From: Gemmataceae bacterium | GTDB lineage: Bacteria > Planctomycetota > Planctomycetia > Gemmatales > Gemmataceae | Direction of reading: 5' to 3' | Assembly (NCBI GenBank): GCA_009697105.1 | Contig: SIAQ01000001.1 | Span: forward strand, 95,659 to 159,658 | Length of the DNA stretch: 64,000 bases | Shown: positions 1 to 8,705 of the stretch, piece after piece | How positions within the stretch are numbered: position 1 is the first letter of the stretch | Layout of the letters: each line of letters starts with the position of its first letter | Made by a program: the position numbers and the translations under genes | Notes under the pieces: generated by a model | What the model saw: the letters and a program-made list of their open reading frames with translations, nothing else | The model's database searches: none | What the model was told of the DNA's origin: nothing

Positions 1-1
1 C

Positions 2-1813
2 GCGCTCGAGAACATCACCCAGGAAGACCTGCCGCAGATCGAACCGAAGCTCGCCGACGCGCAGAATCAGATCACGCAGAACGATAAGAATTCGCCGCCG
101 ATCAAGAAGAATCTCGAGGCGATCGCGCGCATGCAGGAGAATGTTGCCAAGGGGTTGAAAGAACTGATCAACGATCTCGACCCGCAAGCCGCCATGCGTG
201 AACAAGCCAAGGCGATCCGCGACATTGCCCAGGCGCAGGAACAGATTAACCAGAAACTCGATGAAGCCAACGCTCTGAAAAATGAGCTTGAGAAAGCGCA
301 ACCGGATCAGAAGCCAGTCATCGAGAAAGTGACCCGCGAAAAGATCGAGCAACAGATGCGCGAGCAGAAGGAGTTGGCCGACAAGACCGAGAAACTCATC
401 AAGCAACTCAAGACGGCCCAGAAGGAACTTGAGGAGAAAGGCGACAAGGAAGGCACGCGTCGCATCGAGGAAGCGATCAAAAACATCGAACAGCCCAGAG
501 CCAACGACCCGATGACACCCGACGAACAGAAACGCCCGCTGAACGCCCAGATGCGCGATGTCGCCAAGCAGCTCGAAAACAAAGCCGAGACCAAGCAGAA
601 AACACTCGACCAGCAAAAGGAGATCGCCAAGAACCTCGATCAAGCCCTGAAATCTCTCGAAGGCCGTGACCAGAACAGTTTGCGCCAGGCCATCGAGGAA
701 CGCCAGCAGATGGAGAAGAACCTCGACAAGATTGGCAAGGAACTCAAGCAGCTTCAGGACGAGCAAAAGAAGATCGACAAGATCGAAAACATGGAGGAAC
801 GCCTGAAGAAGCAACAAGAGTTGGCCCAGAAACACGAGGAACTGCAGCAGAAGATCGAAAAGGCACGCCGCTCTCTCGCCCGACTCGACGAGCAACGGCC
901 CGCGAATGATCTTAACGATGCGGCCAAGCAACTCGAAAACGCCGCCGAAAAAATCAGAAACGGCGAGAACGCCGAGGGCGAGCAGAAAAAAGCGCAACAG
1001 AAAATCCAGCAAGCCCGCGAAGAGCTGAAGGAGGCCGAGGAGGAACTGGCCCGCGAGATGCTCATTCGCATGGCCGATCAGCTGGGTGGCCTCAAGATCC
1101 GCCAGGACTCGCAGCTCAAACGTGCCGAGGATTTGCACGCTAAAGTCATGAAGAAAGAATCGTGGACCGAGCCGTTGCTCGATACGATGGATGGCAACAT
1201 CAACGCCCAAAAGAGCATCGGCGAGGAAACCGAGCAACTCAAAGACAAGATGAAAGGTGCCAAGGTCTTCGCCAGTATTCTCGAGCGAGCCAAGAAATCG
1301 ATGGACGACGCATCCACGACTATGAAAACACGCCATGAAGAAGGCAAGGACCGCCGCTATGCTGACAAGAACGAGAAGATGAAGAAAGAAGAACTCAAAG
1401 ACGAAATCGAATGGCAGACCGACACCGTCAAGAATCAAAAGCAGGCGGCGTTGCGGCTGGATCGCATCATCGAATCGCTCAAGGAAGAAATCGCCAAGAA
1501 GAAGCCGGCACGCAAGGAACAAAAGGACCCGCAGAACGCCGACAATATGCCTGACGAGAAGAAGGAACCGCAAGGCGGGCTTCGCGCTCAAGACGGCATC
1601 CCGCCGATGGCGCAGATTAAGGCACTGCGGTCCGAGCAGGAGGACCTGATGCGCGATACCAAGGACTTCCACCAACGCAATCCCGACCCGGCCCAGTATA
1701 ATGATATGCAGCGCCAATCGCTGCGCGAATTGGAAACGCGACAGGAAGAGCTTCAGTCGCTGTTCCAGGGATTAGTCGCTCCGCCGATGCCCAAAGAAGG
1801 AGACCCACAATGA
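2..1813 (+). CDS. Coiled-coil-rich protein, 5' end outside window
   Basis: The frame is open from the first complete codon of the window, so at least 603 residues are visible and the true start lies upstream. The protein is almost entirely charged helix: long runs of Glu, Lys, Gln and Asp in heptad-like patterns, with no hydrophobic membrane segment and no recognisable catalytic motif. A short Pro-rich stretch sits near the C-terminus (GLVAPPMPKEG). Its stop overlaps the start of the next gene in an ATGA arrangement, so the two are very likely translated together. Large planctomycete proteins with this kind of coiled-coil C-terminal region exist, but I cannot name the family from this part. 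Structural or scaffolding role is inference only. Confidence 0.85.
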   Translation, partial: ALENITQEDLPQIEPKLADAQNQITQNDKNSPPIKKNLEAIARMQENVAKGLKELINDLDPQAAMREQAKAIRDIAQAQEQINQKLDEANALKNELEKAQPDQKPVIEKVTREKIEQQMREQKELADKTEKLIKQLKTAQKELEEKGDKEGTRRIEEAIKNIEQPRANDPMTPDEQKRPLNAQMRDVAKQLENKAETKQKTLDQQKEIAKNLDQALKSLEGRDQNSLRQAIEERQQMEKNLDKIGKELKQLQDEQKKIDKIENMEERLKKQQELAQKHEELQQKIEKARRSLARLDEQRPANDLNDAAKQLENAAEKIRNGENAEGEQKKAQQKIQQAREELKEAEEELAREMLIRMADQLGGLKIRQDSQLKRAEDLHAKVMKKESWTEPLLDTMDGNINAQKSIGEETEQLKDKMKGAKVFASILERAKKSMDDASTTMKTRHEEGKDRRYADKNEKMKKEELKDEIEWQTDTVKNQKQAALRLDRIIESLKEEIAKKKPARKEQKDPQNADNMPDEKKEPQGGLRAQDGIPPMAQIKALRSEQEDLMRDTKDFHQRNPDPAQYNDMQRQSLRELETRQEELQSLFQGLVAPPMPKEGDPQ

Positions 1814-2796
1814 TCCGTGGTTTCGTCATCAGCATGGTCAGCTTCACGCTGCTCGCCGCCTTCACGGTCGCGCAAGACAACGCGCCTGCGCAAAAGAAGG
1901 CCGACGACAAGCAAGCGCCGAAGAACGAAGACAACCCGCCCGAAGCCAAAAAAGAAGAGCCTCCCGAACCGCCGGCTGAGGATCCGAAAAAGATCATCGA
2001 TCGGCTGCGCGAAAACTTCGAGACCGCACGCGAGAAGCTCGAAAAGAAGGACCCCGGCATGCAAACGCAGGCCACGCAACAGAAGATCATCGACGACCTG
2101 AATAAGTTGCTCGACCAACAAAACGACGATAAGGGTGGTGGTGGCGGCGGCGGTGGAGGTGGAGGCGGCGGAGGTGGTGGCGGTGGTGGTGGGGATGGTG
2201 GCGGCGGCAACTCCAAAAGCGGAGATGGCGGCTCCGGCGGCAACTCCAAAAGTGGCGGAGATGGCGGTGCCGGCGGCAAGAAAGAACAACCACAGCCGAA
2301 GGGCCTCGAAGATAAAAAGAAAGAAGACAAAAAAGACGTAGGCAAAGATCAGAAAAAAGAGGACATGAAGGACGGCAAGAAAGATAAAAAAGACGAAGCT
2401 GGCAAAAACCAAAAAGACAAGGACAAAAAAGACGAACAGAAAAAGAAGGACCAAGAAGAACTAAAAAAGAAAGACAAGGACAAGAACAAGGACAAAAAAG
2501 ACGAACAGAAAAAGAAGGACCAAGAAGAACTAAAAAAGAAAGACAAGGACAAAGACAAAAAAGACGACGGCAAAGGCAGCGACGGATCCGGCGCCAAGAA
2601 GGACGACCCCGACAACAAAAAAGACGATCCCACCGCCAAATCCAACGCCGGCGGATGGGGTCATCTCCCGCCCGCCCGCCGCAAGGAAATGGACGCCTTC
2701 TCCCGCGAACGCTTCATGCCTCGCTATGAAGAACTGCTGCGGGCTTACTATCGCTCCATCGCCGAAAGCAATCGGCGAACGAAGGATGGAAACTGA
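1810..2796 (+). CDS. Secreted Gly-rich / Lys-Asp-rich low-complexity protein
   Basis: 328 residues. An N-terminal signal peptide (about residues 1-21, ending near FTVAQ) is followed by an acidic/basic linker, a short helical segment, a run of about twenty consecutive glycines, Gly-Ser-Asn-rich repeats, and then a Lys/Asp/Glu-rich tract containing an exact 23-residue tandem duplication (69-bp DNA period, two copies between about 2418 and 2555). The last 45 residues are normal sequence with the motif GWGHLPPARRKEMDAFSRE, followed by a helix ending in a Tyr pair. The ATGA overlap with the upstream coiled-coil gene implies one operon. Function is unknown; the architecture suggests an exported, extended protein with a small C-terminal helical domain. 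Confidence 0.8.
   Translation: MIRGFVISMVSFTLLAAFTVAQDNAPAQKKADDKQAPKNEDNPPEAKKEEPPEPPAEDPKKIIDRLRENFETAREKLEKKDPGMQTQATQQKIIDDLNKLLDQQNDDKGGGGGGGGGGGGGGGGGGGGDGGGGNSKSGDGGSGGNSKSGGDGGAGGKKEQPQPKGLEDKKKEDKKDVGKDQKKEDMKDGKKDKKDEAGKNQKDKDKKDEQKKKDQEELKKKDKDKNKDKKDEQKKKDQEELKKKDKDKDKKDDGKGSDGSGAKKDDPDNKKDDPTAKSNAGGWGHLPPARRKEMDAFSRERFMPRYEELLRAYYRSIAESNRRTKDGN
2418..2555 (+). repeat. 69-bp in-frame tandem duplication
   Basis: Two adjacent copies with period 69 bp inside the low-complexity protein, each encoding the 23-residue Lys/Asp/Gln unit that begins KDKKDEQKKKDQEEL. The period is a multiple of three, so the frame is preserved. Confidence 0.85.
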
Positions 2797-2801
2797 GAGA
2801 A

Positions 2802-2882
2802 GGCCCAGAGGCGAGGTACTCCGAACCTCTGGGATAGCCCAAGCGGGATCCCAAGGGTTCGGAGTACCTCACCCGTGGGCTT
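2802..2882. repeat. Palindromic intergenic repeat, family A copy 1
   Basis: Inverted repeat with inner arms at 2813-2835 and 2848-2870 (one mismatch) built on the core GAGGTACTCCGAACC, plus a weaker outer extension. It fills the gap between the low-complexity protein and the alpha-toroid gene. A second, perfect copy of the same family lies at 29077-29170. No U-tract follows, so it is not a standard intrinsic terminator. Confidence 0.9.
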
Positions 2883-2918
2883 GCAAAGGCAATTTTCCGT
2901 TTCAACCGAGGTTCAGCC

Positions 2919-4007
2919 ATGAATCGACGTTCCCTCCTGACTCGCGGTATCGGCGCCCTCGCGGGATTGTCCGGCAGTGGGTTGCTTTGGCATGCGCTCG
3001 CGCAAGACGGCAATCCAGCCCGCGACCTGATCAACGTCAACTCCCAGCGCACCATCGACGCCAGCCTCGATTGGCTGTCTCGCCAGCAAAACGCCAACGG
3101 CTCGTTCGGCACGGGTGCGTACAATGGCGATGTCGCCGTCACCAGCGTGGCCGGCCTGGCGTTCATGTCTGCCGGCCATCAACCGAGTCGCGGGCGCTAC
3201 GGCGACAACATCACCCGCTGCCTGGAGAACATGCTGACCTGTGAAGATCGCGGCACGCCGGGATTCCTCAACGCTCGCGGCGGCGGGTTCGGAGCTCACG
3301 GCCCAATGTACGGGCACGGTTTCGCGACGCTGTTCCTCGCCGAAGCGCACGGGATGATCCATAACGCCAATCTTCGCCGCGATATTCGCGACCTGCTGGG
3401 CCGCGCGATTCGGCTCATCGTCAGCGCCCAGAACGGCGAAGGCGGCTGGCGCTACCAGCCGCGCCCGACTGATGCGGACCTATCGGTAACGGTCTGCCAA
3501 ATCATGGCCCTGCGCGCCGCCCGCAACGCCGGCATCAACGTGCCTCGCTCGACGGCGGAAAAATGCACCGAGTATGTGAAAGCCTGCCAGGACCCCAACT
3601 CCGGCGGCTTCCGATATCAACGCATCGGCGGGGGCCCCGGTTTCGCCCGCACCGCCGCCGGCGTCGTCGCACTCTATAGCGCCGGCATCTATGATGATCC
3701 ATCGGTCGAACGCGGTCTCAACTACCTCATGACTTTCCGCCCGGGACCAAATCGCAACATCGGCTTCCTCGGCGATGTCAACGCCCACTACTTCTACGGC
3801 CACTATTACGCAGTGCAAGCCATGTGGATCGCCGGCGGCAACTACTGGCGCCAGTGGTACCCCGCCATCCGCGACGAACTCCTCACCAATCGCCGTAAAG
3901 ACGGCTCCTGGCTGCAGGGCATCGTGCCATGCACCCATTACTGCACCGCGATGTCGCTGATTATTTTGCAAGTGCCGAACAATTATCTGCCGATCTTGCA
4001 GCGGTAG
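2919..4007 (+). CDS. Tat-exported prenyltransferase/squalene-oxidase repeat protein
   Basis: 362 residues. The N-terminus carries a twin-arginine signal (MNRRSLLTRGIGALAG) ending near residue 29 after LWHALAQ, so export in the folded state is likely. The mature part is an alpha/alpha-toroid made of repeats with the QNxxGSFG / GEGGWRYQ / SGGFRYQ pattern of the prenyltransferase and squalene-cyclase repeat superfamily. The catalytic DxDD of true cyclases is not evident, so enzymatic cyclisation is not supported. Such exported toroid proteins are common in planctomycetes and have no established function. A second, truncated member of the same superfamily lies at 40180-40632. The gene follows a hairpin element rather than an overlap, so it may have its own transcript. 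Confidence 0.85.
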   Translation: MNRRSLLTRGIGALAGLSGSGLLWHALAQDGNPARDLINVNSQRTIDASLDWLSRQQNANGSFGTGAYNGDVAVTSVAGLAFMSAGHQPSRGRYGDNITRCLENMLTCEDRGTPGFLNARGGGFGAHGPMYGHGFATLFLAEAHGMIHNANLRRDIRDLLGRAIRLIVSAQNGEGGWRYQPRPTDADLSVTVCQIMALRAARNAGINVPRSTAEKCTEYVKACQDPNSGGFRYQRIGGGPGFARTAAGVVALYSAGIYDDPSVERGLNYLMTFRPGPNRNIGFLGDVNAHYFYGHYYAVQAMWIAGGNYWRQWYPAIRDELLTNRRKDGSWLQGIVPCTHYCTAMSLIILQVPNNYLPILQR

Positions 4008-4021
4008 GATTCTTTGTGTTC

Positions 4022-4076
4022 TCCGCTTGCGGCTTATCGCTCCGATACCCGAGGTACGCGCTAAGCCGCAAGCGGA
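4022..4076. repeat. Palindromic intergenic repeat, family D
   Basis: Imperfect inverted repeat with arms TCCGCTTGCGGCTTA and its complement, between the alpha-toroid gene and the NPCBM gene. The same family recurs at 20509-20561 and 55630-55688, and a lone right arm is seen near 43354-43379. Confidence 0.85.
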
Positions 4077-4105
4077 AAAGATCAATTCACTCCGGCGAAC
4101 CCCAC

Positions 4106-5347
4106 ATGATTCGCGTACTTGTCACGTTCCTTGCGCTGTCAATGTTCTGCTCGGCCAGCCGTGCACAAGAAATGCCGCACTTCACGATCGACACACCGAC
4201 GGAGACACGGCGCAGGTGCAGGCTTACGGCATTCGATCTCTCCGGCAAGCTCCAGGCCGAGCATCTCGATGGCAAGATCGACTCGCCGCGGTTGGTCGAA
4301 CTCCGCCAGGAAGAGGCAGCGCTGCCGCCGCTTTTGACGCACGAATTCGTCGGGCTGACGAATGGCGATCGCATCCCGCTCGATACGACCTCGCCGGCGA
4401 ACCTCGGCGAGAACGCGCTGAAAATTTGGCCAGCGACGACCATGCCATCAATCGGCGGCAAAGCGGTCTCGTTGTATTCGCCGCACGTCGCCATGATATT
4501 TTGGGCGGTCCCCGACGGCGTCGATCGGCCCGAGTTTTTCTTTGCCCAACTCGAAAAGCAACCACGCAAGCTCGATGCCATCTTTTTGCGAAATGGCGAC
4601 CGCATCGACGGCAAAGTGACCAAACTCTCCGGTAAAGACGGCTGCGTGCTGACCACCGAACGCCGAACCGCGACCGTAACCTGGTCGAAACTCGCCGGCA
4701 TCGCCTGGAGTACCGAACGCGCCGCCCGGCCTCGCACCAAAGGCGTTTACTACCGCGCGATTTTGGCGTGCGGCGCCCGGCTCAATCTGCTCGACGTGCG
4801 TTTCGACGCCAAAGCGAAACTCTTCATCGCGCAAACGCAGTTCGATCAAACGCTAAGCATTCCTGAATCGGCCCTGCTCGCGCTCGACGTTAGAAACGGC
4901 CCCGCGATCGATCTCGCCGACCTGACGCCGACGCGGTATGAATTCCGCCCCTATCTCGGCGCGAGTTGGCCGTGGATCAAGAACCTCTCAACCGCCAATC
5001 ACCCGTTGCGTCTCGCCGGCAGTACGTTTGAAGACGGCATCGGCACGCACGCCTCTTGCACGCTTGAATACAAACTCGACGCCAAATATGCACGCTTCGA
5101 CAGTCTCGTTGGCATCGATTTGATTTCGGCGGCCAAGGGCCGAGCCAAGGTCGCTATCGAACTCGACGGCAAACGCATCGACCTGAACGCAGGCAAGGAA
5201 ATTTCGAGCCGCACGCCGCCGATTGAAGTGAGAATGGATGTTCGCGGCGTACGCACGCTGAAACTGCACGTCGATTTCGGCAGCTTCGGCGATGTCGAAG
5301 CCCACGTGAACTGGGCGAAGGCACGCTTGGTGAAGGGCGGCGAATAA
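4106..5347 (+). CDS. Secreted NPCBM-domain protein
   Basis: 413 residues from the ATG at 4106, chosen because it begins a clear signal peptide (MIRVLVTFLALSMFCSASRA, then QE); the open frame continues upstream only through the hairpin element. The middle contains two SH3-like strands with the LRNGDRIDGKVTKLSG pattern. The last ~150 residues match the NPCBM (novel putative carbohydrate-binding module) domain, with the typical AGSTFEDGIGTHASC motif (a His-containing Gly-rich turn) followed by DLISAAKGRAKVAIELDGK. NPCBM domains are usually appended to glycosidases and bind carbohydrate; no catalytic domain is seen here. A binding or envelope role is inferred. Confidence 0.85.
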   Translation: MIRVLVTFLALSMFCSASRAQEMPHFTIDTPTETRRRCRLTAFDLSGKLQAEHLDGKIDSPRLVELRQEEAALPPLLTHEFVGLTNGDRIPLDTTSPANLGENALKIWPATTMPSIGGKAVSLYSPHVAMIFWAVPDGVDRPEFFFAQLEKQPRKLDAIFLRNGDRIDGKVTKLSGKDGCVLTTERRTATVTWSKLAGIAWSTERAARPRTKGVYYRAILACGARLNLLDVRFDAKAKLFIAQTQFDQTLSIPESALLALDVRNGPAIDLADLTPTRYEFRPYLGASWPWIKNLSTANHPLRLAGSTFEDGIGTHASCTLEYKLDAKYARFDSLVGIDLISAAKGRAKVAIELDGKRIDLNAGKEISSRTPPIEVRMDVRGVRTLKLHVDFGSFGDVEAHVNWAKARLVKGGE

Positions 5348-5436
5348 CGTTTAGCCAGTCGCCTTTGGCGAGCGCGGATACTATTGCATCCTCGACAACA
5401 ACACGGTCGCGCACGCCAAAGGCGTGCGGCTAAACG
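5348..5436. repeat. Palindromic intergenic repeat, family B copy 1 (degenerate)
   Basis: Inverted repeat with left arm CGTTTAGCCAGTCGCC and right arm ending GGCGTGCGGCTAAACG, directly after the stop codon of the NPCBM gene. It is the most diverged of five family B copies (also at 10144, 27819, 35897 and 47564). From 5437 to about 5621 I see no gene. Confidence 0.85.
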
Positions 5437-5681
5437 GAATCACTCCTTATACTGAAAACACGGATAGGGAAAAATGCCAGCAAGGTATTTCCCATCCGCG
5501 TTATTCGTGATATCTGTGGTTGGTGTTGGTTCTGTGCGGGTGTTCGAACTCGCGCGAACTCGAACAATTGTCGAAATTGTTGTTCACAAACACATCTCCG
5601 TTCGTCATAATGGCTGAATGAGGAATTCCGCAATCTGAGGAGATCGGCATCATACTGCACCGAGCTTGCATCCTTACCCTG

Positions 5682-7304
5682 TTGGGCTGCTTCACATTCA
5701 CCCTCGGAATCGGGTCGTCGTTCGGGCAGGAACCTGCGTACAACAAAAAAGCCATTGCCACGCTCAGCAAGCGTATCGACGAGCATCTCGCCAAGGTCTG
5801 GGCGAAAGCGAAGGTTGCGCCGGCGGCCAAGGCCGACGACTTCGTCTATTTCCGCCGACTCAATCTCGACCTGCGTGGCCGAATTCCCGAGCTGAGCGAT
5901 GTCGTCGATTTCGTTGACGATGACGACGCTGAAAAGCGCTGGCTGTGGGTCGACCGGATGCTCGAAAGCCAGGAATATCCGGCGCACTTCGCGCATGTAT
6001 GGCGCAACATCATGCTGGGCTATCAGTCCAATCCCCAGTTCCAGTTTTTGATGCCGCAGTTTGAAGGTTGGCTGCGCGAGCGAATCAAAGACAACGTCGC
6101 ACTCGACGCGATGGCGCTCCAATTGCTGACCAGCCAGGTCGGCGGTCCGAATATGGGTTTCGGACGCGGAGGTATGGGAACGACAAGTCCACAGCTCTTC
6201 TTTCAGGCAAACGAGAACAAAGCCGAACTTCTCGCGGCGGCAACCTCGCGCGTCTTCCTTGGCGTCAAGATTGAGTGCGCTCAGTGCCATGCTCATCCGT
6301 TTGCGAAGTGGAAGCAGGACCAATTCTGGGAATTCGCCGCGTTCTATTCCCAGACACCGCAAATCATCCGCCAGCCGAATCAGCCCGCACCGGCGAAGCT
6401 GCCCACTATCACGCTGGGTCGCGAAATACTAGTCCCTGGCACGGAGCGCGTTGTCAAGGCGAAATTCTTGAATGGCAAAATGCCCGACTGGGAAAGCTCG
6501 ACGAATTCACGCAAAACGCTTGCCGACTGGATCATCGCCAAGGAGAATCCCTATTTCGCGAAGACGATGGCCGACCATGTCTGGTCGTACCTGATGGGCG
6601 TAAGCTTGCTTGAACCGATCAACGAACCGAGCGACGATATCCCGCTCACGCATCCCGAATTGCTCGACGATTTGGCCAAAGCGCTGGTCGCCAACAATTT
6701 CGACGCCCGCTTCCTCGTTCGCGCGATCGTACATTCGCAGGCCTACCAACGAGGCAACGGCGGCGCAAAGCTTGCCGACAAGGAAGACTATCACCTGTTC
6801 GTCCGTATGCCGATCCGCTCGCTCTCACCGGAGCAAATCTTCGATAGTGTCGTCGTCGCCACGGTGTCGCCGCACGAGATTGAAACACGTCGATCCTTGC
6901 TCGGCCAACCCAATCAGCCGCAGCAGTTTTTCGATCCACGCTTCCAACAGTCGGAGCGAGCGAAGTTCGCGTTGAAGTTCCCGATGCAGGATCGTCGCTA
7001 CGAGCCGCAAACGTCGATCTTGCAGGCGCTCTTCATGATGAACGGCGAGTTTCTACGTAAGCGGACGAGCGCGACCAACAACAAGGATTTGAAAACACTC
7101 GCGAATCCGAACCTGCGCGATGGCCATCCGGCACGCGTGATGTCGCTCTATCGCATGGTGCTGTCGCGGCCGGCCCGACCTGATGAGATCGCCCGCTTGG
7201 TTCCATACCTCGAACGCGGCGGCGCGACGAAGAACCTCGGCGATGCCGTCAGCGACATCTACTGGGCGCTGCTGAACAGTTCCGAGTTCTTACATAATCA
7301 TTGA
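5682..7304 (+). CDS. DUF1549/DUF1553 (PSCyt2/PSD1-type) secreted protein
   Basis: 540 residues from the TTG at 5682. DUF1549 comes first (from about residue 45, with FRRLNLDLRGRIPELSDV), contains the motif ECAQCHAHPFAKWKQDQFW near residue 200, and is followed by DUF1553 (about residue 260 to the end, with TMADHVWSYLMG and HPELLDDLAKA). This pair is a planctomycete hallmark; the CxxCH motif is cytochrome-like, but heme binding and function are unproven. The start is uncertain: the frame is open from 5622, no ATG or GTG lies near, and an AGGAG at 5638-5642 precedes ATC/ATA/CTG codons at 5649-5655 that would give a longer hydrophobic signal peptide. The protein lacks the PSCyt1 domain that many relatives carry. 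Confidence 0.85.
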   Translation: MGCFTFTLGIGSSFGQEPAYNKKAIATLSKRIDEHLAKVWAKAKVAPAAKADDFVYFRRLNLDLRGRIPELSDVVDFVDDDDAEKRWLWVDRMLESQEYPAHFAHVWRNIMLGYQSNPQFQFLMPQFEGWLRERIKDNVALDAMALQLLTSQVGGPNMGFGRGGMGTTSPQLFFQANENKAELLAAATSRVFLGVKIECAQCHAHPFAKWKQDQFWEFAAFYSQTPQIIRQPNQPAPAKLPTITLGREILVPGTERVVKAKFLNGKMPDWESSTNSRKTLADWIIAKENPYFAKTMADHVWSYLMGVSLLEPINEPSDDIPLTHPELLDDLAKALVANNFDARFLVRAIVHSQAYQRGNGGAKLADKEDYHLFVRMPIRSLSPEQIFDSVVVATVSPHEIETRRSLLGQPNQPQQFFDPRFQQSERAKFALKFPMQDRRYEPQTSILQALFMMNGEFLRKRTSATNNKDLKTLANPNLRDGHPARVMSLYRMVLSRPARPDEIARLVPYLERGGATKNLGDAVSDIYWALLNSSEFLHNH

Positions 7305-7315
7305 TTCGCGCGTTC

Positions 7316-7371
7316 ACGTTTAGCGCTCGCGTGATGTCTCGTCGGCAGCGTATCACGCGAGCGCTAAACGT
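7316..7371. repeat. Palindromic intergenic repeat, family C (perfect 20-bp arms)
   Basis: Arms at 7316-7335 and 7352-7371 are exact complements (ACGTTTAGCGCTCGCGTGAT) around a 16-nt loop. It lies between the convergent DUF1549 gene and esterase gene. No U-tract is present on either side. Related copies are at 13330, 19283 and 25448. Confidence 0.9.
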
Positions 7372-7381
7372 AAACGAGTCT

Positions 7382-8269
7382 TCACTGCGGCTTCGGCACA
7401 AACTTCATTTCCGCCAGCCAAGTTAGCGAGCGCGTTTGCCAGGCGTCCCACATCGGGCCTTTGTAGCCGTTCAAGCCGTGCCCGCCTGACGGGAGTTCCA
7501 AGTAGTCGGCAGCCACCTTGTGATTACGCAGAGCATTGAAAAACATACGACTATTTTCGGGTGGCACGGGGCCGTCGTCCTTGGCGTGAGCGAGAAAGGC
7601 CGGCGGCGTTTTCGCATCGACCTGTTTCTCGTTCGAGAATATTTCAACCAGCTTCGCATCCGCGTCCTTGCCGAGCAGATTGTTGCGCGAACCGCCGTGA
7701 CCTTTGGCGCCCATCGTGATGACGGGATAGACAAGCACCATAAAGTCAGGCCGACAGCTTTGCCGTTCGACGAGGTCAACGGCAGTCGCACTGCCGGCAT
7801 CGAAGTGCGTGCCCGCCGTGGAGGCCAAATGCCCACCGGCCGAGAAGCCCATGATGCCGACGCGATTGGCATCAATGTTCCACGCTTTTGCATTGGCACG
7901 CACGGTCCGGATCGTCCGTTGCGCGTCGAGCAACGGCACCATCGATCGTCCCTTGGGCATGCGGTATTCGAGCACCACGCCGGCGATGCCGTGACGGTTC
8001 AGCCACTGGGCGATGCCATGCCCTTCCGCGCCGGTCACGAGTCCGCCATAACCGCCGCCGGGACAGATGACGATGGCGGCGCCGTTCGGCTTCTTGGCGT
8101 GATGGACGGTGACCCAGACTTCGATTTCCTGAAACTTGCCATCGCCGATCGGAGCGCGTTGATTCCAAAGGCCGACCTTGACGGGCTTGACGTCCTTGTC
8201 GCCTTGAGCGCGGGCGATATCAGACGTCAGGGACAGCAATCCAAAAACAATGGAGAGCGTGATACGCAT
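7382..8269 (-). CDS. Secreted alpha/beta-hydrolase, acetyl-esterase/lipase type
   Basis: 295 residues from the ATG at 8269, chosen because a GAGGT ribosome-binding site precedes it and it opens a signal peptide (MRITLSIVFGLLSL, cleaved near ARAQ). The oxyanion motif CPGGGYGGL is followed by the nucleophile elbow GFSAGGHLAS, and the C-terminal part supplies the acid (DDGPVPPENS region) and the histidine (SGGHGLNG). This is the pattern of the exported feruloyl/acetyl-xylan esterase-like family often written BD-FAE or Aes-like, so de-esterification of a sugar or small ester is likely but the substrate is not known. It is transcribed convergently with the DUF1549 gene, separated by a perfect hairpin. 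Confidence 0.85.
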   Translation of the reverse strand: MRITLSIVFGLLSLTSDIARAQGDKDVKPVKVGLWNQRAPIGDGKFQEIEVWVTVHHAKKPNGAAIVICPGGGYGGLVTGAEGHGIAQWLNRHGIAGVVLEYRMPKGRSMVPLLDAQRTIRTVRANAKAWNIDANRVGIMGFSAGGHLASTAGTHFDAGSATAVDLVERQSCRPDFMVLVYPVITMGAKGHGGSRNNLLGKDADAKLVEIFSNEKQVDAKTPPAFLAHAKDDGPVPPENSRMFFNALRNHKVAADYLELPSGGHGLNGYKGPMWDAWQTRSLTWLAEMKFVPKPQ

Positions 8270-8388
8270 TGAATTACCTCGGGAGGGATAGCGAAAATGC
8301 CCAAATGCCACATGGTCATCTTATGACGAGTTGAGATAATGTCGGAGCATGAGCATAAGAATTGAAGTTGCCGACAATACTAGATTTT

Positions 8389-8543
8389 CGAGGCTGAAGC
8401 GTAAGCGAGGCAGCCTGAATGCCTCGCTTACGCTTCAGCCTCGGATGGAAATTTGACTTTTGTCCGTGGCGTCAGAGGCAGCCTGAATGCCTCGCTTACG
8501 CTTCAGTCTCGGATGGAAATTTGACTTTTGTCCGTGGCATCAG
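8389..8543. repeat. Palindromic repeat, family E, with 68-bp tandem duplication
   Basis: A perfect 23-bp inverted repeat (arms 8389-8411 and 8421-8443, core GAGGCTGAAGCGTAAGCGAGGC) whose right half plus trailing sequence is duplicated in tandem: copies at 8408-8475 and 8476-8543 differ at two positions. The block is bounded by an 11-bp direct repeat ATTGAAGTTGC at 8361-8371 and 8545-8555. A third family E hairpin lies at 50920-51003. Confidence 0.9.
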
Positions 8544-8612
8544 CATTGAAGTTGCGATTTTGTAGCGAAGGTGCAAGCCGGCGATGAGAATGATTCATTT
8601 ACGAATCCGTCA

Positions 8613-8685
8613 GAGCCACGCACGAAGTAAGTGGTTTGAATTTTCCATCGCAGTGCGCTCAAACCACTTACTGCGTGTGTGGCTC
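8613..8685. repeat. Palindromic intergenic repeat, family F
   Basis: Arms at 8613-8639 and 8659-8685 (27 bp, one mismatch, beginning GAGCCACGCACG) immediately upstream of the phosphoesterase-domain gene. With the preceding family E block it makes the whole 8270-8700 gap largely repeat sequence; no gene is seen there. Confidence 0.9.
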
Positions 8686-8705
8686 GGACGACGATGGAAC
8701 AGCAT

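Noticed and set aside
1617..2454. Antisense open frames over the low-complexity gene
   Set aside because: They are poly-Pro/Ser/Phe shadows of the Gly/Lys-rich coding strand and have no independent signals.
5430..6362. 310-residue minus-strand frame opposite the DUF1549 gene
   Set aside because: It lies fully antisense to a recognised protein family and shows no domain.
7520..8272. 250-residue plus-strand frame over the esterase
   Set aside because: Antisense shadow; the minus strand has signal peptide and catalytic motifs.
8389..8543. CRISPR-like array
   Set aside because: Only two imperfect tandem units without regularly spaced unique spacers, and no cas genes.
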